DNA of 35,410 bases from an uncultured Oscillospiraceae bacterium (GCA_944382995.1 CALWOF010000008.1:1-35410), one strand, 5' to 3'; positions 14,717 to 22,779 are shown, counted from the first letter of the stretch. Notes: generated by a model from the letters alone, not told the origin. Numbers and translations are program-made.

Positions 14717-15973
14717 TCACCATACCACAGTCCGGAAATAATCCTCCGGGGTCTCGGCCCGGCGGATCAGCTCCACAGAGCCGTCCTCCCGCAGCAGCAG
14801 CTCGGCGGAGCGGAGCTTGCCGTTGTAGTTGTAGCCCATGGAGAAGCCGTGGGCGCCGGTGTCGTGGATCACCAGCAGATCTCCCACGTCGATCCTGGGC
14901 AGCATCCGGTCCACGGCGAACTTGTCGTTGTTCTCACAAAGGCTGCCGGCGATGTCGTACCTGTGGTCGCAGGGCAGGTCCTCCTTGCCCATGACGGTGA
15001 TGTGGTGGTAGGAGCCGTACATGGCCGGGCGCATCAGGTTGCAGGCACAGGCGTCCACGCCGATATACTCCTTGTAGATGTGCTTTTCGTGGATGGCCCG
15101 GGTCACCAGATGGCCATAGGGCCCCAGCATGAACCGGCCCAGCTCCGTACAGATGGCCACGTCGCCCATCCCGGCGGGTACCAGGACCTCTTCATAGGCC
15201 CGCCGCACCCCTTCGCCGATGGCGGCGATGTCGTTGGCGGGCTGCTCCGGCCGGTAGGGGATGCCCACGCCGCCGGAGAGGTTGATGAAGGTGATGTGGG
15301 CGCCGGTCTCCGCCTGCAGCTCCACAGCCAGCTGGAACAGGATGCGGGCCAGGGCGGGGTAGTAGTCGTTGGAGAGGGTGTTGGACGCCAGGAAGGCGTG
15401 GATGCCGAACTCCTTGGCCCCCATGGCCGCCAGACGGGTGAAGGCCTCCGCGATCTGCTCCCGGGTCATGCCGTACTTGGCGTCGCCGGGGTTGTCCATC
15501 ACCTGGAAGCCCTCCCGGGTCTCTCCCAGGGTGAACACGCCGCCGGGATTATAGCGGCAGCAGACCTTCTCCGGCACATGGCCGATGGACTGCTCCAGAT
15601 AGTCTACCAGGGTCAGGTCGTCCAGATTGATGACGGCCCCCAGCCGGTCCGCCAGCTGGAACTCCTCTGCCGGCGTGTCATTGGAGGAGAACATGATCTC
15701 CTCTCCGGTGATGCCGCACTTTTCCGCCATCATCAGCTCCGTCAGGGAGGAGCAGTCGCAGCCGCAGCCCTCCTCGTGGAGGATCTTCAAAATGGCGGGC
15801 GTGGGGGTGGCCTTGACGGCGAAGTACTCCCGGTAGCCGGGGTTCCAGGCGAAGGCAGCCCGCAGGCGGCGGGCGTTTTCCCGGATGCCCCGCTCGTCGT
15901 AGATGTGGAAGGGCGTGGGGTATCGGGCGGTGATGGACTCCAGCTGCTCTTTGGTGACAAAGGGTGTTTTCAT
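14717..15973 (-). CDS. lysA: Diaminopimelate decarboxylase-like PLP enzyme
   Basis: A 418-aa fold-type III PLP decarboxylase; LysA converts meso-diaminopimelate to lysine. Visible are the PLP lysine in YFAVKATP (Lys54), the His-containing FGIHAF block, the glycine-rich SGGVGIPY loop and the C-terminal DTGAHGFSMGYNYNG substrate/PLP region. One oddity: the usual EPGR phosphate-binding motif reads TELGRFMLGPYG here, which marks a LysA-like subgroup and leaves substrate slightly open. The start at 15973 has GAGG 8 nt upstream; an in-frame extension of 10 residues is possible. A strong promoter lies about 60 bp upstream, with no room for a lysine riboswitch. Its last codons are duplicated just downstream. 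Confidence 0.9.
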   Translation of the reverse strand: MKTPFVTKEQLESITARYPTPFHIYDERGIRENARRLRAAFAWNPGYREYFAVKATPTPAILKILHEEGCGCDCSSLTELMMAEKCGITGEEIMFSSNDTPAEEFQLADRLGAVINLDDLTLVDYLEQSIGHVPEKVCCRYNPGGVFTLGETREGFQVMDNPGDAKYGMTREQIAEAFTRLAAMGAKEFGIHAFLASNTLSNDYYPALARILFQLAVELQAETGAHITFINLSGGVGIPYRPEQPANDIAAIGEGVRRAYEEVLVPAGMGDVAICTELGRFMLGPYGHLVTRAIHEKHIYKEYIGVDACACNLMRPAMYGSYHHITVMGKEDLPCDHRYDIAGSLCENNDKFAVDRMLPRIDVGDLLVIHDTGAHGFSMGYNYNGKLRSAELLLREDGSVELIRRAETPEDYFRTVVW

Positions 15974-16034
15974 GGAAACGACCTCGGATCCTCTCAGAAT
16001 CACCGCGCCGGGCGCGGCCGTGTGGATGTGTCCT

Positions 16035-16064
16035 ATTTTACGAGCAATTCCATGGCCCTGTCAA
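16035..16064 (-). promoter_or_regulatory. lysA promoter
   Basis: On the minus strand TTGACA, 18 bp, TAAAAT. About 60 bp to the start codon leave no room for a lysine riboswitch. Confidence 0.75.
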
Positions 16065-16145
16065 GGAATTTGCACCAAAAACCGGAAAACCGGCAGGATT
16101 TTCGCGTTGGTCTCCCAGGACGCTGTTCTTCTGAAAAAACAACCC

Positions 16146-16174
16146 TTGCTTTTGTGCTGCCGCGCCGCTACAAT
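16146..16174 (+). promoter_or_regulatory. Promoter of the yedF operon
   Basis: TTGCTT, 17 bp, TACAAT, 45 bp before the yedF start. Confidence 0.7.
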
Positions 16175-16218
16175 AGAGAAGAGATCAGCCGCCTGCCGGG
16201 CGGAGGGAGGAGACCGAT

Positions 16219-16836
16219 ATGAAAACTGTCATCGTGGACGCCGTGGGGGATCAGTGCCCCCTTCCCGTGGTGAAGGCCACCCGCGCCCTGCGGGAGCTGA
16301 CGGAGCCGGCTGTGCTGGAGATCCGGGTGGACAATGAGGTCGCCGTCCAGAACCTGACGCGGATGGCGGCGGGGAATCACCTGCCGGTGCGTTCGGAGAA
16401 GAAGGGGGAGCACCTCTTTGTGGTCACGATAGAGGCGGCGCAGCCGGTGGGGGACGCCCCGGCGGAGGAGCCGGAGCTGACCTGCATCCCCGATGCCCGG
16501 GGCGACCTGGTGGTGGTCGTGGATGCGGAGACCATGGGCCGCGGCAGCGACGAGCTGGGGAAGCTCCTGATGAAGAGCTTCCTCTTCGCCGTGGGACAGC
16601 TGCCCCGATTGCCGAAGACCATGCTGTTCTACAATGGCGGCGCGAAGCTGACGGTGGAGGGCTCCGCGTCCCTGGAGGATCTGAAGGGCCTGGAGGCCCA
16701 GGGGGTGGAGATCCTCACCTGCGGCACCTGTCTGAATTTCTATGGCCTGGCGGACAAGCTGGCGGTGGGCGGCGTCACCAACATGTACGCCATCGTGGAG
16801 ACGCTGGCGAATGCCGGGAAGGTCATCAAGCCATGA
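16219..16836 (+). CDS. yedF: YedF-type sulfurtransferase-like protein (putative selenium metabolism)
   Basis: A 205-aa two-domain protein. Residues 1-72 form a TusA/SirA-like domain with DQCPLPVVKATRAL (CPxP at 13-16, Cys13 the presumed persulfide/selenide carrier). The C-terminal part (about 95-205) resembles DsrE/DsrF and contains EILTCGTCLNFYGL (Cys168, Cys171). This fusion is the family named selenium metabolism protein YedF, usually co-located with selenium genes, though its reaction is unproven. The last 4 nt overlap the cysteine desulfurase-like gene, and DUF3343 and DUF6472-like genes follow, forming one operon. No selD or selA is in the window. Confidence 0.92.
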   Translation: MKTVIVDAVGDQCPLPVVKATRALRELTEPAVLEIRVDNEVAVQNLTRMAAGNHLPVRSEKKGEHLFVVTIEAAQPVGDAPAEEPELTCIPDARGDLVVVVDAETMGRGSDELGKLLMKSFLFAVGQLPRLPKTMLFYNGGAKLTVEGSASLEDLKGLEAQGVEILTCGTCLNFYGLADKLAVGGVTNMYAIVETLANAGKVIKP

Positions 16837-17975
16837 TCTACCTGGACAATGCCGCCACCACCCGGCCAAAGCCTCCGGGCGTGGCGGAGGCGGTCATCGC
16901 CGCCATGGCGGAGTACGGCAACAGCGGCCGGGGCGCCCATCAGGAGGCGCTGGCCGCCTCCCGGAGCGTCTACGGCGTCCGGCGGCAGATCGCGGGGCTG
17001 TTCCGCTGTCCCCGGCCGGACCATGTGGCCTTCACGCCCAACTCCACCATGGCGCTGAACATCGCCGTCTCCGGCCTCCTGGGGCCGGGGGACCACGTGA
17101 TCTCCACGGACCTGGAGCACAACTCCGTCCTGCGCCCCCTGTACCGACTGCGGGAGCAGGGGGGAGAGGTGGACTTCCTCCCCGCCGACCGGCAGGGGAG
17201 GATCGACTATGGCGATCTCGCGCGGCTGCTGCGGCCGGATACAAAGGCCGTGGTGTGCACCCACGGCTCCAACCTCACCGGGGATCTGGTGGACATCGGC
17301 CGGGTGGGGGACTTCTGTCAAAAGCACGGACTGCTGTTCATCCTGGACGCCTCCCAGACCGCCGGCACCTTTCCCATCGACATGGAGCGGATGCACATCG
17401 ACGTGGTGTGCTTCACCGGCCACAAGAGCCTGATGGGTCCCCAGGGCACCGGGGGCCTTTGCATCCGGCCGGGGGTGGAGATCCGCCCCTTCGCCGTGGG
17501 GGGCACCGGCGTGCAGAGCTACTCCGAGACCCAGCCCGCCGAGTACCCCACCCGGCTGGAGGCGGGGACCCTCAACAGCCACGGTCTGGCGGGACTGGGG
17601 GCCTCTCTGGAGTATCTGGGCACCGTCGGCTGGGAGAGGGTCCGCGCCCACGAGACCGCTCTGGCCCGGCAATTCTATGAAGCAGTCAAAAACATTCCCA
17701 ATGTAAAACTGTATGGCGACTATACTTTACAGGAACGGGCGCCCATCGTGACGCTGAACATTGACGGCCTGGACTCCGCCCAGGTGTCCGACGAGCTGGC
17801 GGAGCGGTTCTCCATCGCCACCCGGCCCGGCGCCCACTGCGCGCCCCGGCTCCACAGGGCCCTGGGCACGGAGGAACAGGGGGCAGTCCGCTTCTCCTGG
17901 TCCTATTTCAATACCCGGGAGGAGACGGAGCTGGCGGCGGAGGCGGTCCGCACCCTTGCGGAGGAGGCTCTGTGA
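16833..17975 (+). CDS. Cysteine desulfurase-like aminotransferase class V (EF2568-type)
   Basis: A 380-aa PLP enzyme of the NifS/CsdA/SufS fold. It starts MIYLDNAATT, has the cofactor-contact SQTAG (residues 174-178), the PLP lysine in FTGHKSLMGPQGTGG (Lys198) and a catalytic-loop Cys336 in RPGAHCAPRLH. Length and motifs fit the family first noted as EF2568 of Enterococcus faecalis, which sits in a selenium-dependent molybdenum hydroxylase locus. It would release S or Se from (seleno)cysteine for YedF or the DUF3343 protein. It is translationally coupled to yedF by an ATGA overlap. Confidence 0.93.
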   Translation: MIYLDNAATTRPKPPGVAEAVIAAMAEYGNSGRGAHQEALAASRSVYGVRRQIAGLFRCPRPDHVAFTPNSTMALNIAVSGLLGPGDHVISTDLEHNSVLRPLYRLREQGGEVDFLPADRQGRIDYGDLARLLRPDTKAVVCTHGSNLTGDLVDIGRVGDFCQKHGLLFILDASQTAGTFPIDMERMHIDVVCFTGHKSLMGPQGTGGLCIRPGVEIRPFAVGGTGVQSYSETQPAEYPTRLEAGTLNSHGLAGLGASLEYLGTVGWERVRAHETALARQFYEAVKNIPNVKLYGDYTLQERAPIVTLNIDGLDSAQVSDELAERFSIATRPGAHCAPRLHRALGTEEQGAVRFSWSYFNTREETELAAEAVRTLAEEAL

Positions 17976-17977
17976 CC

Positions 17978-18214
17978 ATGCGGGAAAAACAGGAGCGGTT
18001 CGTGGTGACCTTTGCCACCACCGCCGGCGCCATGGCCATGGAGGAGGCCTGCCGGGCGGCAGACCTCCCCGGACGGCTGATCCCGGTGCCGCGGGCCATC
18101 ACCGCTGGCTGCGGCGTGTGCTGGGCGGCTCCGCCCGCCGCCCGGAACGCCCTGGAGGAGCTGGTGATCCGGGAGAAGCTGGATGTGGACGGGCTGTACA
18201 CCGTCCTGCTGTGA
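17978..18214 (+). CDS. DUF3343 family putative Se/S carrier-like protein
   Basis: A 78-aa protein with the DUF3343 pattern: VTFATTAGAMAMEEACR at the N-terminus, PVPRAITAGCGVCWAAP with CxxC at residues 45-48, and a C-terminal GLYTVLL. Homologues are annotated putative Se/S carrier-like and travel with YedF and EF2568-type desulfurases. The CxxC would be the carrier site. GAGGAGG lies 10 nt before the ATG; a GTG at 17972 overlapping the previous stop is an alternative start. Confidence 0.88.
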   Translation: MREKQERFVVTFATTAGAMAMEEACRAADLPGRLIPVPRAITAGCGVCWAAPPAARNALEELVIREKLDVDGLYTVLL

Positions 18215-18226
18215 GGGGGGATCAGA

Positions 18227-18400
18227 ATGCCATCCAACTGCGAGGAGTGCGTCTGGTATGACTATGACGACGAGCTGGACGCCTACGTCTGCGAGGCGGA
18301 GCTGGACGAGGACGAGATGGAGCGGTTCCTCCGGGGCGGCACCCGCGCGTGCCCCTTCTACCGCCCCGGCGACGACTACCGGACTGCCAGACACCAGTGA
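18227..18400 (+). CDS. DUF6472-like small Cys protein
   Basis: A 57-aa acidic protein with four Cys residues in a putative metal-binding arrangement: CEECVWYDYDDE (Cys5, Cys8), YVCEAELDEDEMERFL (Cys22) and RACPFYRPGDDY (Cys42). The order Cys-x2-Cys, Tyr-Asp-rich linker, Cys, LDEDE, Cys-Pro-[FY]-[FY]-Arg matches the small clostridial family DUF6472. Function unknown. GAGGGGGGATCAGA lies upstream of the ATG. It closes the YedF operon, 12 nt after DUF3343, and is followed by a terminator. Confidence 0.85.
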   Translation: MPSNCEECVWYDYDDELDAYVCEAELDEDEMERFLRGGTRACPFYRPGDDYRTARHQ

Positions 18401-18441
18401 AGGAAACTGACTTCACAGATAATGCGCGCAAAAGCAAAGAG

Positions 18442-18475
18442 AAGGCCGGGCAGAGCACAGCTCTGCCCGGCCTTT
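18442..18475. terminator. Bidirectional terminator
   Basis: Stem AAGGCCGGGCAGAG / CTCTGCCCGGCCTT (14 bp, 5-nt loop) between the convergent YedF operon and the methyltransferase genes. Confidence 0.85.
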
Positions 18476-18490
18476 CCACGCGCTGTCCGG

Positions 18491-19423
18491 TCAGGGGACC
18501 GGCGGCGGATAGCTGACGATCAGGACCTCCTCGCTGCCGGAGTCACGGTCCTTCGTGTGGTAGTTGGAGTTGCTGTAGTCGAAGTCCAGGGGGACGGCCT
18601 GATAGTCCGGGCGCTCCGCCAGCCAGCGGAGCAGGATCCGGTTCTCCCGCCCTTTGCTGCGCAGGACATTGGAGAGGGCAAAGCGGATCTGCCGGCGGTG
18701 CAGGCCATCCAGAAGATCCAGAAGATCCCGCTCGTCCTCCTCGCACCAGCCGCCCTGCTCGTTGTAGGTGGCGCAGGTGATGAGATAGGGGGGGTCGGCA
18801 TAGACCAGATCCCGCGGACCCAGGCCCGACGTGTCAAAGCTGCGGAAGTCCCGGCAGGTGAAGCGGCAGTTCTGAGACTGGAGGCGGTCGATGAATCCGG
18901 TGAGCTTCCGGCGCATCTGGGCGTTGAAATCCCGCTTGCCTACTGGGAGGTTGTACTCCCCCTGGCTGTTAAAGCGGATCTGGTTGTTGAAGGCGTAGAC
19001 GATCAGCACATAGAACAGGATATTGCTGTAGTCGTCCGTCCGTCCCTCCCGGACCCGCTGGTTGAAATCCCGCCGGAGGCGGAGATAGGGCTCCCGGTTA
19101 TAGGCGGCCAGGCCCGTGGCCCCGTCGCAGCGGTAGTGGGCGTATCCGTGGGTGCTGACATCGGAGAGGCCGTACCGGGCGATGATCCCGTCGATCCAGT
19201 CCAGGGCGGTGTTCCGGTCCAGGGTCCGGAACGTGGTGAACAGATCCACCAGATGGCGGTCGGCGTCATTGTAGAGGACCTGCTCCGCCTCCGTATTGAG
19301 CCCCACATTGCAGCCGCCGCAGAACAGATCCGCAAAGATGCGGATGTCCCGGGGGAACAGGGGCAGGAGCTGGGGCAGCAGCCGGTATTTGCCGCCGGTA
19401 TAGTTGAGGGGAGAGGCGATCAT
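18491..19423 (-). CDS. Adenine-specific DNA methyltransferase (D12/Dam-like)
   Basis: A 310-aa alpha-class N6-adenine methyltransferase of the D12 (Dam/M.DpnII) group. The N-terminal SPLNYTGGKYRLLPQLLPLF (residues 4-23) and FADLFCGGCNVG (30-41) form the SAM-binding motifs X and I; the catalytic motif IV is ADPPY (209-213). It starts 3 nt after the stop of the second methyltransferase, with which it is co-transcribed. It probably methylates one strand of an asymmetric site, protecting against the endonuclease encoded divergently. GC content matches the chromosome, so any transfer is old or from a similar genome. Confidence 0.92.
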   Translation of the reverse strand: MIASPLNYTGGKYRLLPQLLPLFPRDIRIFADLFCGGCNVGLNTEAEQVLYNDADRHLVDLFTTFRTLDRNTALDWIDGIIARYGLSDVSTHGYAHYRCDGATGLAAYNREPYLRLRRDFNQRVREGRTDDYSNILFYVLIVYAFNNQIRFNSQGEYNLPVGKRDFNAQMRRKLTGFIDRLQSQNCRFTCRDFRSFDTSGLGPRDLVYADPPYLITCATYNEQGGWCEEDERDLLDLLDGLHRRQIRFALSNVLRSKGRENRILLRWLAERPDYQAVPLDFDYSNSNYHTKDRDSGSEEVLIVSYPPPVP

Positions 19424-19426
19424 CCC

Positions 19427-20476
19427 TTACCCCTCCCCGTCATCGCAGATGCACAAAAACAGCCGCTCGGCGTGATCCTCGATGTCCGACTGTCCGGCGC
19501 TGAAGGCCTTGTAGGACTCTGAGAAGACCCGGACCTCGCCCCGGGTGCGCAGGATGCGCAGGATGTCGGCGTCGCTGAGCTTGGCGTTGGAGCGGCCGTT
19601 GCCCTTGGCGGCCATGTTGTTGTAGGAGAACAGGATGTACCGGGCGTGGATGTCGGCCACCAGCGTCTCAAAGGCGAATACGGCGTCCTTGGTGCAGTAG
19701 CGGCTCTTCAGGGCTCTGCGGTCCATCTTCCGGGCCACGCCGTAGACCGCGGGCTTTTCCCACCGGGCCACGTTTTCCAGCAGATGATAGGTGTCGCAGT
19801 ACTGGCGGGAGTTGTAGGGGGGATCGATATACACCAGGTCGGCGGAGATGCGCTTGACCAGATTGTTGGCGTCCTCATTGAAGCACTGGTTGCCCGGGTC
19901 ATTGTCCGTGGGGGCCAGGGGCACCCGCAGCTCCAGAGGCTGACCGGAGACGGCGCCCCGGCGGTAGGCGTCATAGTGGCCGCAGGTCAGGGCGATCTTG
20001 TCCATGGCATAGAGCAGGGAGGTGATGAGGATGGCCCGCTCCCGGAAGTTCAGCTCATTCCGGCGGCAGCGCCGCTCGATATCCTCCCGGATGAAGCCGA
20101 TCCTGGCGCAGTCCGCCCGGCTGAAATACGTATCGGAGAAATTCTCCGTCATGTAGTTCTCCTCATCTGTCTGCGCGGCGTTATAGCCTGCCACCAGCTC
20201 CACGACCTTCTCCTGGTCATAGGGCTGGGCGCCGAACCAGGCGAAGTTGCAGATATAGTTGCTGTACATCAGGTCGTTGGTGATGAGGCGGCGGTCCTGA
20301 AAGGCCGATGCCACGGCCCCGGTGCCGGAGAAGATGTCCGCCACTGTGCGGATGCCGCGGCACTCCCGCTCCACCACGCCGGTGATGAAGGGCAGCAGCT
20401 TGTACTTGTTGCCCAGATACCGGCGATTGTTGATGCTGGAAGTCCTGCAGCCGCCAAGCTCTGCTGTATCCGCCAT
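19427..20476 (-). CDS. Adenine-specific DNA methyltransferase (M.FokI-domain-like D12)
   Basis: A 349-aa alpha-class N6-adenine methyltransferase. NNRRYLGNKYKLLPFI (residues 16-31) and ADIFSGTGAVASAF (46-59) bind SAM; IDPPYNSRQYCDTYHLLEN (217-235) carries the catalytic DPPY and a tail typical of the FokI/StsI methylase group. Such enzymes methylate one strand of asymmetric type IIS sites, matching the need for two methyltransferases here. The start at 20476 follows a GAAGGGGGCGGGG stretch; the in-frame extension to 20572 overlaps the promoter. It is first in a two-gene operon transcribed away from the endonuclease gene. Confidence 0.92.
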   Translation of the reverse strand: MADTAELGGCRTSSINNRRYLGNKYKLLPFITGVVERECRGIRTVADIFSGTGAVASAFQDRRLITNDLMYSNYICNFAWFGAQPYDQEKVVELVAGYNAAQTDEENYMTENFSDTYFSRADCARIGFIREDIERRCRRNELNFRERAILITSLLYAMDKIALTCGHYDAYRRGAVSGQPLELRVPLAPTDNDPGNQCFNEDANNLVKRISADLVYIDPPYNSRQYCDTYHLLENVARWEKPAVYGVARKMDRRALKSRYCTKDAVFAFETLVADIHARYILFSYNNMAAKGNGRSNAKLSDADILRILRTRGEVRVFSESYKAFSAGQSDIEDHAERLFLCICDDGEG

Positions 20477-20563
20477 GTCCCCGCCCCCTTCCGGCGCATG
20501 TTCCGATGCCGCCCGCACGTCCAGCCGGCGGACCGGCGGAAGTGCGGGCGCAGTTCCACTGTG

Positions 20564-20592
20564 ATTATACAACCTGGGACAAACTTCGTCAA
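20564..20592 (-). promoter_or_regulatory. Promoter of the methyltransferase operon
   Basis: On the minus strand TTGACG, 17 bp, TATAAT, about 88 bp upstream of the methyltransferase start. It is closer to consensus than the endonuclease promoter it faces. Confidence 0.85.
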
Positions 20593-20617
20593 TAGTTCCG
20601 CGCCGCGGGCCGGAGCG

Positions 20618-20646
20618 TTGACTTACCCCGGCCGGTATTATACAAT
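20618..20646 (+). promoter_or_regulatory. Promoter of the restriction endonuclease gene
   Basis: TTGACT, 17 bp, TACAAT, 30 bp before the endonuclease ATG. Its -35 lies only 25 bp from that of the divergent methyltransferase promoter, so the two could interfere. No controller (C) protein gene is seen. Confidence 0.8.
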
Positions 20647-20676
20647 GTCCATACGAACAAACTGGATGGGAGGTGG

Positions 20677-22779
20677 ATGCCCGTGGAGGTCCGGGAGAAG
20701 CAGATCTTCAATCTGATGGACACCAACGGCAGGCGCAGGGACGTGCTCAACGCCCTCCGGATCTATCTGGAGGCGCTGGGGGAGATCCGGGAGGAGTTTC
20801 CCGACGCCGCCTGGAGCAGCTATCCGGAGAGCGTGGCCCAGTTCGTCTTCTACCAAAAGGCGGTGGAGCGGTCGGCAGACGTGCTGCGCCAGCACGGGCA
20901 CTACGACCGGCTCCTGGAGAAGCTGGGGCCCCGTCTCCCGGCATTTCTGGCCCGCAGCCAGACCTGGGAGCAGCTGGGCCTCTCGGAGCAGGACCGGGAC
21001 GAGCTGGATGTGTATGTGGAGGCCCGGGCCCGGCACTACACCAGCAATCTGGTGAAGCTGGGCTTCACAGACGAGGAGCGCAGGATCACCGAGGCCGGCG
21101 CCGCCTTCGCGCGGGGCGCCACCCGGCGGGATGAGCTGGAGGCCATGCTGCCCATCGACGATGTGAACCTGATCGTCCTGCGGCAGATGCTCAAGCTCCG
21201 GATCTTCTCCGCGCCGGATGAGGCAGGCCGGCGGCGGTTCTACGCCCCCGCGGTGATGGCGCTGCTGTTGCTGCTGCAAAACCGGGCGATGGACGGCGGG
21301 ACCTTTCTCACCGTCGTCCAGGGGCTGAGCCCCTATCTCTCCCCTGAGCGGCAGGCCTTCGTGCTGGAGCACCTGGGAGACCCGGAGCGCATCGAGCGGC
21401 TGGTCTGGGACGAGAACATCCGGATACCCGGGGATTTCCTGTCGGATGCGCCGCTGACGCAGGACGTGTTCGCGTCCCATATCAGGAACCAGAAGAGCGG
21501 GCGTACCGTCGAGATCTACTACGCGTTCTACCAACGGCTCCTGGCCTTCCGGGAGGAGCGGAGCCGGGCCGCCTGTGAAGAGCTGCTCACCCTCCTGCGG
21601 GAGGAGAAGGGGATCCTCCGGAAGGCGTTTGGCTGCGGCCGGACCGTCTTTGCCGCGGGGCGGGGAAGGGAGCCGGATTTGGAGACGTTCCTGAGGGAGA
21701 ACGGAGACCATCCGCTCCTCTGCGGCGAGCACTTCAACCGGGAGTTCTACCGGGCCTATGAGCGCTCCAGCCGGGCGGATGACATCCGGGAATACGCCGA
21801 CACCACGGAGCGTCTGCTGAGCGCCGCGGGCATCTGGCGGTTCGATCCGCAGTCCGCCCTGGCCTTTCCGGAGCTCCTGGACGAGCTCCTGGACCGGGAG
21901 GCCCTCCCGGTGTTCGGCGAGATGAGCGATGCAGAGTTTCGGGCCTGGGAGGGAGCCGGCGACTGCGCCTTCCGCCGGGATCTGTCCCTGGCGCAGATCC
22001 TGCGGTATGAGGACGGCCAGACCCGGGCGGCGGTCCGCCGGGTGGAGGCAGCGGTGGGTGCCGCCGGCGCCGGAGAGGTCCGGACCCTCATGCGCTCCAA
22101 GCTCAGCGAGGACTTCCGCCGGCATGTGGAGGAGAAGTATCCGCAGGAGGCGGTGGAGAAGCTGCTTCCGCTGTTCTCCGACCGGCGGAACGACGGGAAG
22201 ATTCGAAAGGCCGTCAACGATGCGGCATCGGTCCCCACTATCTACGAGTACATCGTGGGCATCGCGTGGTACTATCTCTCCGGTGGGGACTTCGACCTGT
22301 ACGCCAGCCTGAATCTGACCCTGAACGCCGACTTTGAGCCGGTGATCCACGCCGGCGGCGGGGAGGGGGACATCGTCATCCGCTATGAGGACCGGGTCAT
22401 CCAGCTGGAGGTCACGCTGATGAACAAGCAGGCCCAGAAGCGGGGGGAGTGGGAGCCGGTGCTGCGCCACGCCCTGAATCTCAAGGCCGACAGCGAGCCG
22501 AAGGAGGTGTTCACCTTCTTCATCGCCGACGAGCTGGACCGGAACACCATCAACATCTGGCGGGCGGTGGCCGCCGTCTCTCTGGAGTCCACCAGAGACC
22601 ACCGCCAGGTGGACGGGGCGGTCATCATGCCGCTGACCAACGGAGAGCTGCTGCATCTTCTCCGCGCCGGCGTCTCGGTGGACTGCATCCTCCCGGAGGT
22701 CCGGGCCTCCTTCGCAAAGGTCCCCCGGATCACGGACGCCGGGTGGAAGGAGGAGATCCTGGACCGCCTGTGTCCGTGA
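20677..22779 (+). CDS. AlwI/BspD6I-family type IIS restriction endonuclease
   Basis: A 700-aa protein resembling the AlwI family (AlwI, MlyI, PleI and the nickase Nt.BspD6I). The catalytic domain is recognisable: PVIHAGGGEGDIVIRYEDRV, then LEVT and EWEPVLRH, aligning by eye with Nt.BspD6I. Asp565, Glu578 and Glu591 have exactly the 13- and 13-residue spacing I recall for Asp456, Glu469 and Glu482 of that enzyme; Glu524 may match Glu418. The N-terminal half would bind DNA and includes RRITEAGAAFARG, matching an RITEAGK segment there. Family members cut a few bases from a 5-bp asymmetric site. Specificity is not readable here. GGGAGG is only 3 nt before ATG 20677; GTG 20683 is an alternative start. 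Confidence 0.87.
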   Translation: MPVEVREKQIFNLMDTNGRRRDVLNALRIYLEALGEIREEFPDAAWSSYPESVAQFVFYQKAVERSADVLRQHGHYDRLLEKLGPRLPAFLARSQTWEQLGLSEQDRDELDVYVEARARHYTSNLVKLGFTDEERRITEAGAAFARGATRRDELEAMLPIDDVNLIVLRQMLKLRIFSAPDEAGRRRFYAPAVMALLLLLQNRAMDGGTFLTVVQGLSPYLSPERQAFVLEHLGDPERIERLVWDENIRIPGDFLSDAPLTQDVFASHIRNQKSGRTVEIYYAFYQRLLAFREERSRAACEELLTLLREEKGILRKAFGCGRTVFAAGRGREPDLETFLRENGDHPLLCGEHFNREFYRAYERSSRADDIREYADTTERLLSAAGIWRFDPQSALAFPELLDELLDREALPVFGEMSDAEFRAWEGAGDCAFRRDLSLAQILRYEDGQTRAAVRRVEAAVGAAGAGEVRTLMRSKLSEDFRRHVEEKYPQEAVEKLLPLFSDRRNDGKIRKAVNDAASVPTIYEYIVGIAWYYLSGGDFDLYASLNLTLNADFEPVIHAGGGEGDIVIRYEDRVIQLEVTLMNKQAQKRGEWEPVLRHALNLKADSEPKEVFTFFIADELDRNTINIWRAVAAVSLESTRDHRQVDGAVIMPLTNGELLHLLRAGVSVDCILPEVRASFAKVPRITDAGWKEEILDRLCP

